In this document: piece after piece, positions 1 through 11,783 of the stretch
Numbering within the stretch: position 1 is the first letter of the stretch
How the letters are laid out: each line of letters opens with the position of its first letter
Assembly: GCA_907163375.1 (NCBI GenBank)
Contig: CAJQUW010006407.1
Span: forward strand, 281,506 to 345,505
DNA: 64,000 nt
DNA from: Prostheceraeus crozeri
Lineage: Eukaryota; Platyhelminthes; Polycladida; Euryleptidae
Direction: 5' to 3'
Position numbers and translations under genes: made by a program
The notes under the pieces: generated by a model
The model's database searches: none
Told to the model about the DNA's origin: nothing
What the model saw: only the letters and a program-made list of their open reading frames with translations

Positions 1-23
1 TGCTTACAAGCTCTTAAGTTCAG

Positions 24-272
24 CTACTTTTTGTGTACAGAATGCTGCAGTGTGAACGTTTGATCTATGTTCATTCCGTTACACGAGGCATAGCACGCGT
101 TGCGTTGATTCTCCTGACGAAGGTCGACCAGGGCTGGCTGAAAGGCCTCGGAAATCTTTTTTTCAAAATATAAACAGTTATTATAGTCTAAGGACTTCCT
201 TCGATTTCTCACATATGAATCCTGGCCTTTCATTTCTTGAATATGTGGAACTTGAATTACGGTGTCTTTCAT
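24..272 (-). CDS. Unassigned open reading frame of 82 codons
   Basis: An open frame on the minus strand ends at a stop near position 24. The frame stays open upstream of its first Met for about a dozen more codons (a proline-rich PFRPPPTVF stretch) before a stop. The product is hydrophilic, with no signal peptide or membrane segment and a few scattered cysteines. I do not recognise a family. It lies upstream of the visible NCX exons on the opposite strand, so it could be an exon of another gene, a decayed repeat or chance. No clear splice sites or promoter support it. Confidence 0.15.
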   Translation of the reverse strand: MKDTVIQVPHIQEMKGQDSYVRNRRKSLDYNNCLYFEKKISEAFQPALVDLRQENQRNACYASCNGMNIDQTFTLQHSVHKK

Positions 273-574
273 AAAGACTGTCGGTGGTGGTCGAAAGGGC
301 TTTCCGGATTAAAAAAGGAGCTTTTATTGTGTTTTCAAGATCAACAAGTTGGGCTCCCTATACGGAGGACCTTAGTAATCATTAGTTATTGTCTGACAAC
401 TCCACAAGAATATATTATATCATGCTCATGAAGTCACAAGTCCGCATTTGTATTAACACATAAACCTTATTTCATTAATCAATAAAATATCCCGAGATTC
501 TCTGGAAAAAATCGAAATCCCTAACTACTATAAACTTGGGAGCTGATTTATCCTACAATTAAAGGTTACACCAC

Positions 575-1882
575 GAGCGCGAAGCGCGAGTTTAATCGAG
601 ATTCTCCGGCAGCCAGAGCGAGTTTCTGCAGAGAACGAGGCCGAAAGTGAGACTTTCACAGAATGATTTACATACTATGCCTACTACGAATCTGAGCGTC
701 TGCCGAGTCGTAGTGAGTTCCTCATCTTGTCGGACAGGATCAAAGAAAAACACATGTAAATGTAATGGGACGCAGATTGCAGTGTTTGGTTAAAATGAAA
801 TTTTCTATGTTTTCAATGCTTTCGCTTACCAACTGGAAAGTATTAAGTCTTTCGTCGTAATTTTTTGACATGGAATGTCTTCAGGTCATTTCCTATGATG
901 TGCATGTGCTATTATCATGCCTCTGATCGATAATGTATATGAGAATGTGTTTGAATGTGGATAAAGTTTCTCAAAATGTTGGTGTTTGCCGCCATTAAAA
1001 GCCTCGGCAAATCTAAATGTGTCTAGCTTCATAGACAAGGATGCATGAACATGAAAGGAAATGACCTGAAGATATTCTATGCCAAAAATTATGACACTGG
1101 GCTCAGTACTTTTTGTTTAATCAGAGAAAACATAGAAAATTTCATTTTAACCAAAAACTGCAATCTGCGTCCCATTGGATTTACATGTGTTTTTCTTTGA
1201 TCGTGTCTGACAAGAAGAGGAACTCACTAGAACTCGGCAGACGTGCCGATTCGTAGTAGGAATAGGGTGTACATCATTCTGTGAAAGTCTCACTTTTGGC
1301 CTCGTTCTCTGCGGAAACTCGTTCTGGCTGCCGGACTAAGAGCGGTGTAACCGAATTGTCGCCACAGTTTCTACCAAACTGACATCATTTCCTCGATGTA
1401 TGAGTTGTATCAATCACAGATATCGGTCCGCGTGAAAAGTGATTTCTGAAACTGTTTCTGAACTATCGACAGACAGAATTTCATTGTCCAATTAGCTTTT
1501 CGATTTGTGATAGATTCACAACGCTCAATTTCTACCCAAGATTGCTTCATTTAGATAAATTCTTATACACTTTTAGGCAAATTTATGCATTCTTCGTAGA
1601 ATTACCCGAATGTTGTCTATTTCTTGTGTTTTCTTTATGTAGATAACTTTATGATCAACTTTCAGTTGCTATTGCTATTATATGATGGAGAGAATGGACT
1701 TCCATGACATAAAATGATCAACTAGAGCACGCCTTTAAATGTTTTCTCTTTAGACAACGCAAACCAAGAACTTTTCTGTTTGGATTTTAGCAGCTCAGAC
1801 GAGTCTTCTAAACTTCGAAATGTTCATCTGTTAAGTATCAGAGAACAAAGTTAAAAGACCTCAATGTTTGAATCTCATTTAC
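575..1882 (+). repeat. Dispersed repeat R1, copy 1, interrupted by a foldback element
   Basis: Bases 575-603 and 1337-1882 match, in inverted orientation, 59115-59680 near the other end of the window. Shared landmarks in order are a small GC hairpin (GAGCGCGAAGCGCGAG), the motif GTGTAACCGAATTG, a stretch ending CCTCGATGTATGAG, and the AGAGCACGCC to GTTTTCTCTTTAGAC segment. Identity by eye is high for about 540 bp. The uninterrupted second copy shows that the foldback at 604-1336 was inserted into this older repeat. No coding capacity is seen. Its class is unknown; it could be a MITE or an internal part of a larger DNA transposon. Confidence 0.75.
604..1336. mobile_element. Foldback (TA-target) element, copy 1
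   Basis: Non-coding DNA element whose two halves are long inverted repeats of each other. It ends with CTCCGGCAGCC on the left and GGCTGCCGGAC on the right, followed by TA. It matches 21178-21900 and 38608-39330 over its whole length. This copy is slightly longer (about 733 bp) and its left terminal bases have drifted, so the left TA is no longer intact. It sits inside repeat R1. Mobilisation in trans by a Tc1/mariner-like or similar TA-targeting transposase is inferred only from the TA duplication at the other copies. Confidence 0.85.
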
Positions 1883-3185
1883 GCAAATAAATCGCACTTG
1901 TCATACTTGCTAGTCTAGCAACTGTGAAGTGTGAGAGAAAAATTAAGAAACCAAAAAAAGACCAAAAGAAAAAAATGTCAAAAAAATTCTGTACATATTT
2001 GTAAATATTCAATTCATTATTGTAAAGTCATTATCCTTCTGCTTCAACCCTTCTAAGCAGACATACAGAGCACACAAACATACATCTCTTCATCAACACT
2101 CTTCAACATCTTATTCCTGGACACACCCAACAAAATCACATCTTTCCTCTTGTCCTACCCATTCCTTCCACCGTTGTTCGACATTTTTGTATTTTTCATT
2201 TTTTTGTTTCAAACGCATTCAGTTTTTTGTATAGAGTACAATCAATTGTAAATATCCGTCTCTGTTATGAGCCCAGGCTCCCATGGGACTCAGTGGCTGT
2301 GCGGTTCCACCCGGTTAAGGGGCCAAATAAACATATTTCCTCACAGCTGCGGGTACCAGTGAATTACAACACGCTGGGCTGTAACTTCTTCCATTGTTGC
2401 TGTGCGCCAATCCTATTTTCCATCAGAGGACAGACTAGACCATCAGTTCAGAGTGTCGAACTCCAACGAAAGAGAGCCTTAGGCTTGACCATGCAGTTAG
2501 TTAGACATTTGTGCGGCATATTCGACACTGACCTACCGTCGGGTAGCAAATTTCAAGAGACAGTTCAATGAGAAGGATCTCCAGAACATTTATTTTTTCA
2601 AGAGACGACAGATTAATGAGAATGATCTCCAGAACATTTATTTTTGGTCATTGCCAGTTGAGGATTGAACGTTTTCGGTATCAAAATTAGAAGAGGACAA
2701 ATGCAAATTAGACAATCCTCAGAGAATAATTCATTGTGGAACAACATGATTAAGTGACATTCTGCATTTGTCCATTTTGCATGCAACTGTGTGAGATATG
2801 TGATAATCAAATCATCTATGCTTGATTGTACGATAACAACGCAGCAAAATAAGTTTGCCTGTCTGTGAATTTTCATAAAATATCTAATGAGAATATCTGA
2901 GTCGTAGCTATTGAAAAAATGCAGGCATTTCATATATCCAAGTTCGAATATGAAGGAAAATTTGAAGTTCTCAATTCTCTAACCAAATGCACCACTTTAA
3001 TTGTACAAAGTCTTAATTATACAGACGTTCAACAATTTGACGTTGAATAATTTGTCATTTGCTTTGTTTAAATAGGTAATCCTTACTCGCCAGTGCCACA
3101 ATTTTACGCACTTTGTGTTCTGTATTGCGAAGGCTGCTCAGTTACAGAGGAGACGTGCTAGGGAAAGAACTTGTGCTCGGAATTG
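1883..3185. other. Intron-like DNA without recognisable genes
   Basis: AT-rich sequence. An open frame at 2227-2571 covers a GC-richer patch beginning with a CCCAGGCTCCCATGGG block that looks like decayed repeat rather than a gene. Nothing else is supported apart from the short duplication at 2568-2644. Confidence 0.5.
2568..2644. repeat. Short direct duplication, unit about 44 bp
   Basis: The phrase ATGAGAA(G/T)GATCTCCAG followed by AACATTTATTTTT occurs twice, starting near 2569 and 2613, with one mismatch in the core. It looks like a local tandem duplication. Confidence 0.7.
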
Positions 3186-3189
3186 TTGC

Positions 3190-3310
3190 ACACTCAAAGA
3201 CTTGGGGCGGTGTGATGCCTTTAGTCCGGATTCCCTTCATGCTGACTTCCAATGACACTCCCGGGACTCGACCCCCAGGCCAAAAGATCACTTGGCCACG
3301 GAGTCCACTC
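3190..3310 (-). mobile_element. SINE-A copy (tRNA-derived), partial
   Basis: Read on the minus strand, this holds ACTCCGTGGCCAAGTG, then a B-box-like GGTCGAGTCCC, then AGTGTCATTGGAAGTC and GGGAATCCGGACTAAA, the same order as in the clear SINE-A copies at 26544, 30900 and 50545. The region between the A and B boxes is shortened and the 3' part decays after about 120 bp. The 130-codon plus-strand frame across this copy (3113-3505) is a by-product of the repeat. Confidence 0.8.
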
Positions 3311-4799
3311 GGTTTGATGTCATTTCGTATTAATGAGGCCGCTGCTGGATGGACATTTTGCGCCGATCCTCATCGAAGTCAAGTCACTGTGTCTTCCTCG
3401 TGGGTTCTTTACATAGCAATCCGAGTTTCAGCTTCTTGTGAAGTTAGTTGGACTAGTATGAAGCCCGCTGTGCGTGTTGGTTGCATAGACATGACAATGA
3501 AGTAGGGTACACGTTCGTGCCACCGAGGCCTTCTTCTATGGACGCGTTCATTAATGCCAAGCATAGGCCTACATGTAACCTATACATCAACTCCTTCACT
3601 GAAACTGCGAAACATTCGTGCAGCCAAATGCGTCACGATCAGCGGCTCCATGACGTAATCTTTGTGACTAGATAGATTTCTTAATGGGCTTGGTCTCTTT
3701 TGCCAGCTAAATAATAACAATATATAAATATGCATCATGAGTCGTTGTTGAATTAATGAATTAATGTGTACGTCTGAGATGTAGCTGACTAGGACCGTGT
3801 TGATAAATGCATGTTGCATTGGCAGTTAAAGAGGGCCAATTCAATAACAAACCTAGCTTGAAGACATGGAAGTCCCGAAAAATGATAATCCGAGCGGTTC
3901 CTTTTAGAACAAACGACTTTCGCACCGTTCTCCGTTGAACGTTTTCCAATCACCTTATGGTTTATAAGTTTGCACCTGTTTAGCGGACAGCTCATTCTAA
4001 CTTTTCAATTTAGCTACAAGCTTGTTTAATAGCTACATGTGCAATAAAAGCTAAAACCGAAAAATTGAAACAACGTTTTGCTTGATGGGTCACCGACTGG
4101 TGTCCTTTGCCCGGAGGCAAAGTGTGACCCAAATGATCCGGCTCCATCGCTGGTGCATGCTTTACCAGAAGCAATTAGAAAAATAACTAGAAGAAAAATG
4201 ATTCAATTTACGTTTAACAGAAGTTCTGATTCGTACCATTTTCGATTCATTTCCTCTAACTTGCGCTGAGATCGGTACATTTTCAGTGCACTGAAAGTTT
4301 TAATGAATTGCTCAATTATCGCAATTATCAGATCAACTGATTTCGAACCGATCAGCTGACGCCCACCTTGCTCTTTGCTTCATAGATGATCTCGAGAAAT
4401 AATGTGCTCCGTTGTTGTAAAGCAGCCTACTGTGTAGAACTTTACATGAGTAATGTTGCACAATGACGCATTCCTGAATATATGAAGATCAACTCTACAG
4501 CTGTGCGTCAGCTAATGTCCAGCTGTTGCGAAATATTTTTGTAAATAACATGTGCTCTGATATGAATCACACAGAGTGTAAGAGGAGAAATGTTTATCGC
4601 ACTGCATGATCGCTAAAGTCTCCATTGGAAACTAGCACAGCCAAACATCAATACATAAGGCGCTTGTTCGGAGGTCCAAAAAACCGACTGTGTTGTATCT
4701 GATTCCGCCTTATACGGATTTGATCAGTGAAATGAAGACAAATAAATAAAACTGCCTACACCAATGATATTGCTTTTTTATTTATTTTCATTTGTTAAA
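3311..4799. other. Intron-like DNA, nothing recognised
   Basis: AT-rich sequence with short overlapping open frames on both strands, none resembling a known protein. No RNA gene or tandem repeat was seen. Confidence 0.5.
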
Positions 4800-5445
4800 C
4801 TCAATTTTGAGACTGAAATCAAATGTGAAAATCAGAATTCTGAAGACACTCACTCACTCCGGTCTGAGTGTTGGACGTCGGCAAACGTCGGTCCGGTGTG
4901 ATGGCGGTTCTCCACCCGTTCCAATCTTGAACGTCAGTACGCACAAGGTTTAACGCCTTGAAGACGGCTCGCATGTTGTCGCAGCACCTCTTCTCCGGTC
5001 GTCCCCTTGGCTTGCGTCCTTCTACCTCCTGAGTCATTGCCTTCTTTGGCCAGGAGTGCTCTTACATTCTTTGCACATGACCATACCAGCGGAGTCTTCC
5101 CCATCGAATGACTTCTTCCAGTGGATGGATGCCAAGCCGTCTCCTGAGATCCTCAGTAGGAACCCGATCAGCTAACCGTTTTGAACAGATTCACCTGATT
5201 ATCGCATTGTCGCTGCGGCTCAAACGATTGAGGTCGTCCGTAGTGATTGGCCACGTCCCGCTGGCATAAATCACCACACTTCGCACACACACACATGTTG
5301 AAAACATGGCCTCGACTTCGGAAGGAGATGCTGTTGTTCGTAAGAATGGGAAGGAGCTCTCGAAAATTCTTCCAGCACACACAATTCTCGTCGTCTCAGC
5401 CTCACTGCAGCCGGAAACTTCGATAAAGAAATTTATCAAGTTCAT
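4800..5445 (-). mobile_element. LINE fragment: C-terminal end of a non-LTR reverse transcriptase, broken
   Basis: Minus-strand translation gives, in order, VCVRSVVIYASGTW...DDLNRLSR (5191-5300), ICSKRLADRVPTEDLRRRLG, RLRWYGHVQRM (about 5065-5165) and MTQEVEGRKPRGRPEKR...DWNGWRTAI ending at a TGA near 4819. The 'LRWYGHVQRM' and 'GRKPRGRPEKR' blocks are standard at the end of LINE-type polymerase proteins. The pieces lie in more than one frame: a TGA stands where the family has the Trp of RWI, and a stop and frame change follow HVQRM, so this copy is dead. The 5' part is missing, typical of 5'-truncated LINE insertions. The exact clade was not resolved. Confidence 0.85.
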
Positions 5446-5586
5446 TACTTTGATGACACTTCATTTCTTCATGTCACTGCCACTGGTGCATGGGTTGTAT
5501 GACTCATCTCTCATCATCCATCGGTCGATCAAGGATGATTGTGTTTAATGAAAAGTAAGTTTGATGCTACTCAAATGCTCTATCCT

Positions 5587-6101
5587 CACATAATTAGACA
5601 GTTCGTCTCTTCTTCTGTTTGCTAGAAAGGAAACATTGGAACATGTAATGCCTTTGAAATGGCACAAACTGTCAACATAATACCATAGCAATGGAACAAT
5701 AAGCAGCCAGTTCAACATCAAGCACGCCATATTGTGCAAAGTTTCAGTGACCGTTATCAACCGGATCACACAGCAAAGAGACACAGTAGATGTAAAGTTC
5801 TACAGAGAAGTTTGTGAACGTTTTTCGTAATACTGCTAACTTTTTTAATAATGATCGGAGGGCCGAACATTATCAAGAAAACTTTTGCGCAATGATCTGA
5901 ATTCTATGAATCTGAAGGAACCGTGGCGATCGGAGCATTTTGGAGGAATTCACAACAATCCACAAGCGATGCACGACTCATTTTCCCTATCTCTTCAAGG
6001 TATTAAATTTTTTTGCCCACTTAGTAAGTTCCTGCATGTGCCATCGTTTTGAATCAGTTTGCACTTCTAGCCAAGTGATAAGCTTAAACAATCTAATTCT
6101 G
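5587..6101 (+). mobile_element. hAT-type MITE, nearly full-length copy
   Basis: Matches the intact copy at 58051-58569 end to end. It starts CACATAATTAGAC (family CACAGAATTAGAC) and ends TCTAATTCTG. Both ends have lost one or more terminal bases and no 8-bp target duplication can be recognised, so it is an older insertion. It is non-coding; short open frames in it on both strands are by-products. A second, partial copy in the same orientation follows after a 60-70-bp gap. Confidence 0.85.
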
Positions 6102-6167
6102 GATTAAAATCAATGCTTACGTGCGTGCGTGCTATGGAATAAATGAAATTCCCATCATTCCCATCCA

Positions 6168-6458
6168 AACGTTTTCTCATGTGCCTGCTAACTTTTTTAA
6201 TAATGGTCGGAAGGACCAGTATTATCGAGAAAACTTTTGCGCAAAGATCTGAAATATTCGAATCTGATGGAACCGTGGCGATCGCATCATTTTGAAGGAA
6301 TTCACAGTTATCCGCAAGCGGCGCACGACTATTTTTCGTATCTCTATGAAGCATTGAAAGTTTCTTGTTGCACACTTATTAAGTTCCTGCATGTGCCATC
6401 GTTTTGAATCAGTTTGCACTTCTATCAAAGTGATGCTCTTAAACAATAGAATTCTGTG
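6168..6458 (+). mobile_element. hAT-type MITE, right-half fragment
   Basis: The right-hand 290 bp of the same MITE family, from the AACGTTTTCTCATGTGCCTG block to the terminal GAATTCTGTG. The left half is absent. It follows the copy at 5587-6101 in the same orientation. Confidence 0.85.
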
Positions 6459-9400
6459 GCTATTCGATGTCTGTCGGATTGTGTACTTCACTGCAGTTGA
6501 CATCACCAGGAATTGTTAGATGCAGACCGGGGTTTGATTACGGCGGCTTGATCACAATATGTGTCCAAGTTTAGAAAGCGGGTATTTCATTGTTAATTGA
6601 AAGCAGACCTAATTTTTTAGGAAAGTTCATTTGAATTGCATTGGATTTTGAATTTTCTTGAAAACCCAGACGTTTGAGGAAGTTTAGCCTTGAAAACCGT
6701 GAATTTTGAACATGAAAACATTGAAAAACTATGAATTTTGACGACTTTCGACCTTGAATAAACTTGAATTTCACGTTGATGGCGCAGACACCTTTGTTCA
6801 AGGTTTTCGCCATCGTTTTCTTCTAATGTCTCCGTTTGTTTATTAGATATGTACATGATATAATCGAAATGAGAGACAGTAGACGAAATTATTCTTATCA
6901 CGTTGAATGGTTGAAGAAGTATCTTGTGTCTTAGCAGTCTCGATGCGGGAAAGCATTTTCTTCAAAGAACTTTGCAGTGGAAATCATAGAGTTATAGTTG
7001 ACAATAAGAATATTAATGTCACGAGTACGTTACGGAGACATATTCACGCATTCTAAATTCGGTCAGGCGTCTAATTTCGACTATGGCTATTAACTTACGT
7101 CAGTTTGTCAGAATATTAACGGAAAGGCTTAGACAATAATTTCTTCAATACAATGATAACGTCGTGTTCCTAATCTTACGATAACTTAGCTCTCATCCGA
7201 TCGAATTGGCTTTGAACTCTCCGAATTGCGAATGTTCATGTGCAGAAGCAATCTTCCAAACATCCTTTCTTGTGTTGATACTTGAGATCAGTTGGTAATC
7301 AGACTAGAAGGAGAAAATATCCATCGCTGATCGTTTCGATCCTGCGAATCCTTCTCTCTCCTCACTGCCTCTTTACGGTCGTCGATGACTCGGAATTCTG
7401 CGTTGGCGTCATCGGAAGGTAGCTTTGGAGTCAGCCTTTTATTTCCTAGGGAATTGGATTGAATATTCGTCTTTTTCATCCGCTTGTGAGCGCTGAGAAT
7501 TAAGTTCTAAGTTTTAATCGTGTTCACAATAATCGATGAAATATTGCTCAGATGTGTCGGAGTCTAGAAATGGCCATTCGTGCGTGAAATCATCAACACT
7601 TGATTTTTTCATGCTTTATTTTGGGCTAGCATGAGAATCGACGAGTAAAATGAGATATTCTAAAGTCAGACTGAGCGGTTCCACGCAGCTGAAGTTTCTT
7701 TGGGTAGCCTGGTAGAGATCGATGAAAAATGGTTGGATTTTCTTGTGTTCCATATTCCACACCACACCATAAACATTCGAGATCAGCGATCGAGGGAGCG
7801 CCTAGCGTTTTCTATCATTTCATCTGGTGTGAGTTAATGTCATTCCGCTATCGGAAGCTTTGCATGTTGATTTCGTCATTCATATAAAAATTGGCTGATA
7901 AGTAAAAGGTTCTCCAGTAGAGATGGTTGATGCCCTATTCACAGACCTCCATCGGTAAGCTATTGTAAGTTTTTGATCTTATGTGGGTGCCACTTATAAT
8001 GTGAACTGTTCTGTATTGACTAACCCTTCTCTAGACAATCATATGTTATTTCTTAAGAAAGCAGCTTCCCCATTTTCGCAGATGTGTCATTGTCAGTCGA
8101 TATCCGTGACCGAACACTTCGCTTATCTTCCACACTCCCAGTAGCCCTCTGACTTTGCCAATCGCAACAAGATCATCAGTGACCTGTGTTCAACCTCAGT
8201 GTCCTCCGTTGAATTCTGCTGCAATTTCCTTAGTTTTCCGTATTTTCGTGTTTTCTTCTTTTGTGTTGCCTCATCTACACATCAACCTACTTCATTGATG
8301 ATGTATTTGACATGTGGCAATGAATGTGCATTTGAAGTCACCGTGATATTTTGCTGCATGGTGACTGACTCGAGCATTTCAAGTAATTGTCTACGCCTGA
8401 CTTTGTCGGTGTCTAAATTTCGCTAGTTGATATGCAATTGCGCAAAGACTGGTAGCGTGAATTCACAATCCTGGTAGAAAATTTGAATAGGTCAGTAAGT
8501 GAACTTTTAGTTAGGCAAGACTGCACTTTAATTGCTACAAATGCTGCTGGAATGACGATGGAAAAATTATCGCAAACTACTGCTCATATTAAATTTCATT
8601 GTTGAATCAAGGTATCCGTGCCTGAATAGCAAGAAGAAATTCCAGCCAATTGCGCGATTATCTGTTACGAGAATGATATTACACCACAACTTGTAGTAAC
8701 TGTTGCGAGTTCTATTCAGTAAATGATAATAGCATCAAATTCATCCACAGCATCAGCGGAAACAATTGTGAGGTGTCGATATGACAAATTAGCATTGATT
8801 TTGAACAATTTCGTTGATTCCTCTTGCTGAGAAAGATAATCATCATCCCAGCGGTAATGAATCTTTCAAAAAGTAAATAATTCTGGTAAGATGATCTAAC
8901 ATTGTGCAATGCCTCCTTCCTTGAAAAAGTGTTAATTCATCGATTTTAGATGGCAGCATGTTTTCTGCAGTCACGCAATGTTTCGCATGGAAATAATTCG
9001 AGTCACGGGATTGAAAAACACGAATTACTTGACAATGGAATCTCACATTATATCAAAATGAAATGCAAGACGCTTTTGTAATAAGATTGAAATTCTCTGT
9101 CACCAGCTCATTTATCATGTAATTACAAACTTCTAAAAGATGCTTACAGCTTAGTGTGAGTATTTGTCAATTGATCAGTTGATGCTAAAAGGCAATTTTT
9201 CTGATACGGTTGTCAAATTGCGTCATAGGAGTCCATGCAGTAGTCGCATTGGATTCACTGGCTCTGAAATTTTGTTATTTTGAGTATTTCTAGCAATGTT
9301 GTTTGAAGCACGTTTAAATTGCCGGTTTTTGTTCATGTGTCTTTCTTCATCAGCGTGCTAAAAGATTCATTTTCTTAGATTTCATTTAATTTTTGCCGTA

Positions 9401-9540
9401 GGTAGGAATTTGTGTTCAAAAATCTGTTTAAAAAATATTTGTTGATAAAGTGAACTCGTTCTAAAGTGTCGATAAATAAGATTTCCATGATACGAGTGTC
9501 GCTCGAAGAGAACTCATCATCGGTAATTGAATTTTGCATT
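6459..9540. other. Intron-like DNA without recognisable genes
   Basis: Mostly unique AT-rich sequence. Bases 6590-6800 are full of imperfect TTGAATTTTG-like words, a decayed simple or low-complexity repeat that yields two overlapping spurious minus-strand frames. No splice-supported exon, RNA gene or element ends were found. Confidence 0.5.
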
Positions 9541-9544
9541 ATTG

Positions 9545-9695
9545 GCAGAGGCTTTTCCATCATCAGCTTTACAGTCACCACTCCTCCAGAGAAGGCTTGG
9601 CCGATGCTGACACTGTCATACCGTAGAACGAGCGTTGTAACACCTTCTGCCGACTCATAAGCCTGTCGACACTTTCGGGGCTCGACTGCAAGACC
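9545..9695 (-). mobile_element. SINE-A copy, 5'-truncated and diverged
   Basis: On the minus strand this begins at the B box TCGAGCCCCGAAAGTGTC, then GACAGTGTCAGCATCGGCC, GGAGGAGTGGTGACTGTAAA and a CATCAT-like tail. These blocks occur in the same order in the SINE-A copies at 26544 and 30900. A 113-codon minus-strand frame and a 64-codon plus-strand frame run through it and look protein-like, but both are explained by the SINE. Confidence 0.75.
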
Positions 9696-10204
9696 AAAAA
9701 TCGCTAGAATATGCACTAGACTACCGTGTCACGGATACTTGTTCATTTCCCTCGTCGTTTGTTCATTTGAATTAAATAATTAGAGTTCTTAAGAAATACC
9801 TTTAAAAAATTGATGGCATTTAGGGCTTAGAAGAACTGCATGTATATACAAAGTTGTGGACCGCTTATCAGTAGAGACCTGAATCTACCTAAATAGACCT
9901 TCAGCTCGTCAATAAGGACAGTAGCAGTCGTTTTTATGCTGTTATCAGGTTCTCTGCAGTCTTACTTTGTAAATATACTTAAGAAATCAAAGCTTGAATA
10001 CATTTTCGATCTTCTCTTGGGTACTATGTAACATATAACATGACGCATGCATAAAGTGACCGCAACATAATTGAATGCTTTTAAAGTGGTCATGACAATT
10101 ATCTAAGAGGTTGAGAAACCGTGGTAAGAGGCGATGGTTGTTCATTTTATGATTAATTTAGTTAGGAAACCAAGTACAGAAGATGCTAAGTATTTTATTA
10201 CTCT

Positions 10205-10262
10205 TTATTGATTTCGGCCTCTCTTAGGCTATCATCCTGATCTCTCTCTCTCTCTCTCTCTC
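10205..10262 (-). repeat. Hairpin resembling a Penelope-type hammerhead core, next to a (TC)n microsatellite
   Basis: Minus-strand bases 10240-10205 read GATGATAGCCTAAGAGAGGC then CGAAATC: a GATGA-like box, a short stem (GCCT/AGGC) with an AAGAG loop, and a GAAA box. This order resembles the hammerhead ribozyme core known in Penelope-like elements, and the motif at 36602-36650. Stems I and III are not evident. A (TC)11-12 tract follows at 10240-10262. Confidence 0.3.
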
Positions 10263-11265
10263 GCACGTCCTCATGTCGTGTGAAATGTAACCATTTATCA
10301 TATTCCGCAATAATTATCTCCTCATACTGTAGGTTGTCTATGAACAAATAAACTTTCTACATGTCACGGGACTTTCATGGCTCCAACCGACTTCACGTAA
10401 TTATGATAAGACGTCTATTCATGATTTTACACTTGATTTTATTGTTTAGTAACGGAAAGTATTTGTTGATCCAATCGAGTTGATAAAACATTAATTCAAC
10501 AATATCTTATCGGTTCTATTGATCGCTTCTACAAAATTACTTCTCCGACATTTTCACCGCTTCCAAGCCGGCTGCTTTTAAGGATCGGAACATCTGTTTT
10601 CTAACTGAAAAACTTTACTTTGATATTTTCACACTTAACAAGCGCACTGCTCGCCTGTGTCGGTTACTTTGATTGATATTTACTATACCATAAAAAAGGT
10701 TATTGTCGCTATACCATGGATTGAATTCGAAGCAAATTCACTTCCTGTGCTTGCACCTTCTTTGCAAGACATACACCCGAATGTTTCCTATTAGAATATT
10801 GTCAAAAAGCAATTTTTGGGGAAGAAGCTTCCCGTTTTACTTCAAAAAGAAAAAATATCGTTCCTAAAAAGGGATTATGATAACTTTTTTCACTCCGTTT
10901 TTATGAATGAAAATAATGAAGATATGAACTTATTGAAATAGTTGAAAATAACAATGTCAATAATCGATTAAACAAGGCGTTGTTTCTGTGTAAATGTATC
11001 TTTGTTGACTCATCTGCCAAATTCCTCTCTTCATTTTAAAACATGACCTTTATTGAGATACCAATGAAATTTTTTTACATCATGACGCAACAAAAGAGAT
11101 GAGACGAAGTGATTTAAGCTAGAAAGGCAACGCAGAACAATATAGGAAGTGTCTAAATTTAAACCACAAGGCCAGATATGTATAAATACTTTATTTAATG
11201 TTATGCAAGAAGAATGATGGGAATTTCATTTATTCCATAGCACGCACGTAAGCATTGATTTTAAT

Positions 11266-11783
11266 CACATAATTAGATTGTTTAATCGTATCACTTTGCT
11301 AGAAGTGCAAACTGATTCAAAACGATGGCACATGCAGGAACTTACTAAATGGGCAAAAAATTTAATACCTTGAAGAGATAGAGAAAATGAGTCGTGCATC
11401 GCTTGTGGATTGTTGTGAATTCCTCCAAAATGCTCCGATCGCCACGATTCCTTCAGATTCATAGAATTCAGATCATTGCGCAAAAAGTTTTCTTGATAAT
11501 GTTCGGTCCTCCGATCATTATTAAAAAAGTTAGCAGGCGCACGAAAAAGCGTTCACAAACTTCTCTGTAGAGCTTGATGTCGTCTGTGTCTCTTTGCTGT
11601 GTGATCCGGTGATAACGGTCACTGAAACTTAGCACAATTTGGCGTGTTTGATGTTGAACTGGCTGCTTATCGTTCGATTGCTATGGTATTATGTCGACAG
11701 ATTTGCCATTTCATTAACGCTACTTGTTCCAATGTTTCCTTTCTAGTCAAGCAGAAGAGCAGACGACCGGTCTAATTCTCTGG
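11266..11783 (-). mobile_element. hAT-type MITE, nearly full-length copy, inverted
   Basis: Reverse-oriented copy of the 519-bp MITE: CACATAATTAGATTG at the left and GGTCTAATTCTCTGG at the right. The flanks GATTTTAA and GATTATAA may be a worn 8-bp target duplication (7 of 8). Its outer left flank (11212-11265) matches the right flank of the copy at 5587-6101. Confidence 0.85.

Noticed and set aside
3113-3505. 130-codon plus-strand frame
   Set aside because: Runs across a reversed SINE-A copy and has no recognised domain.
9375-9716. Minus-strand 113-codon frame considered as a Calx-beta or other NCX exon
   Set aside because: It is on the strand opposite to NCX and its sequence is a diverged SINE-A copy.
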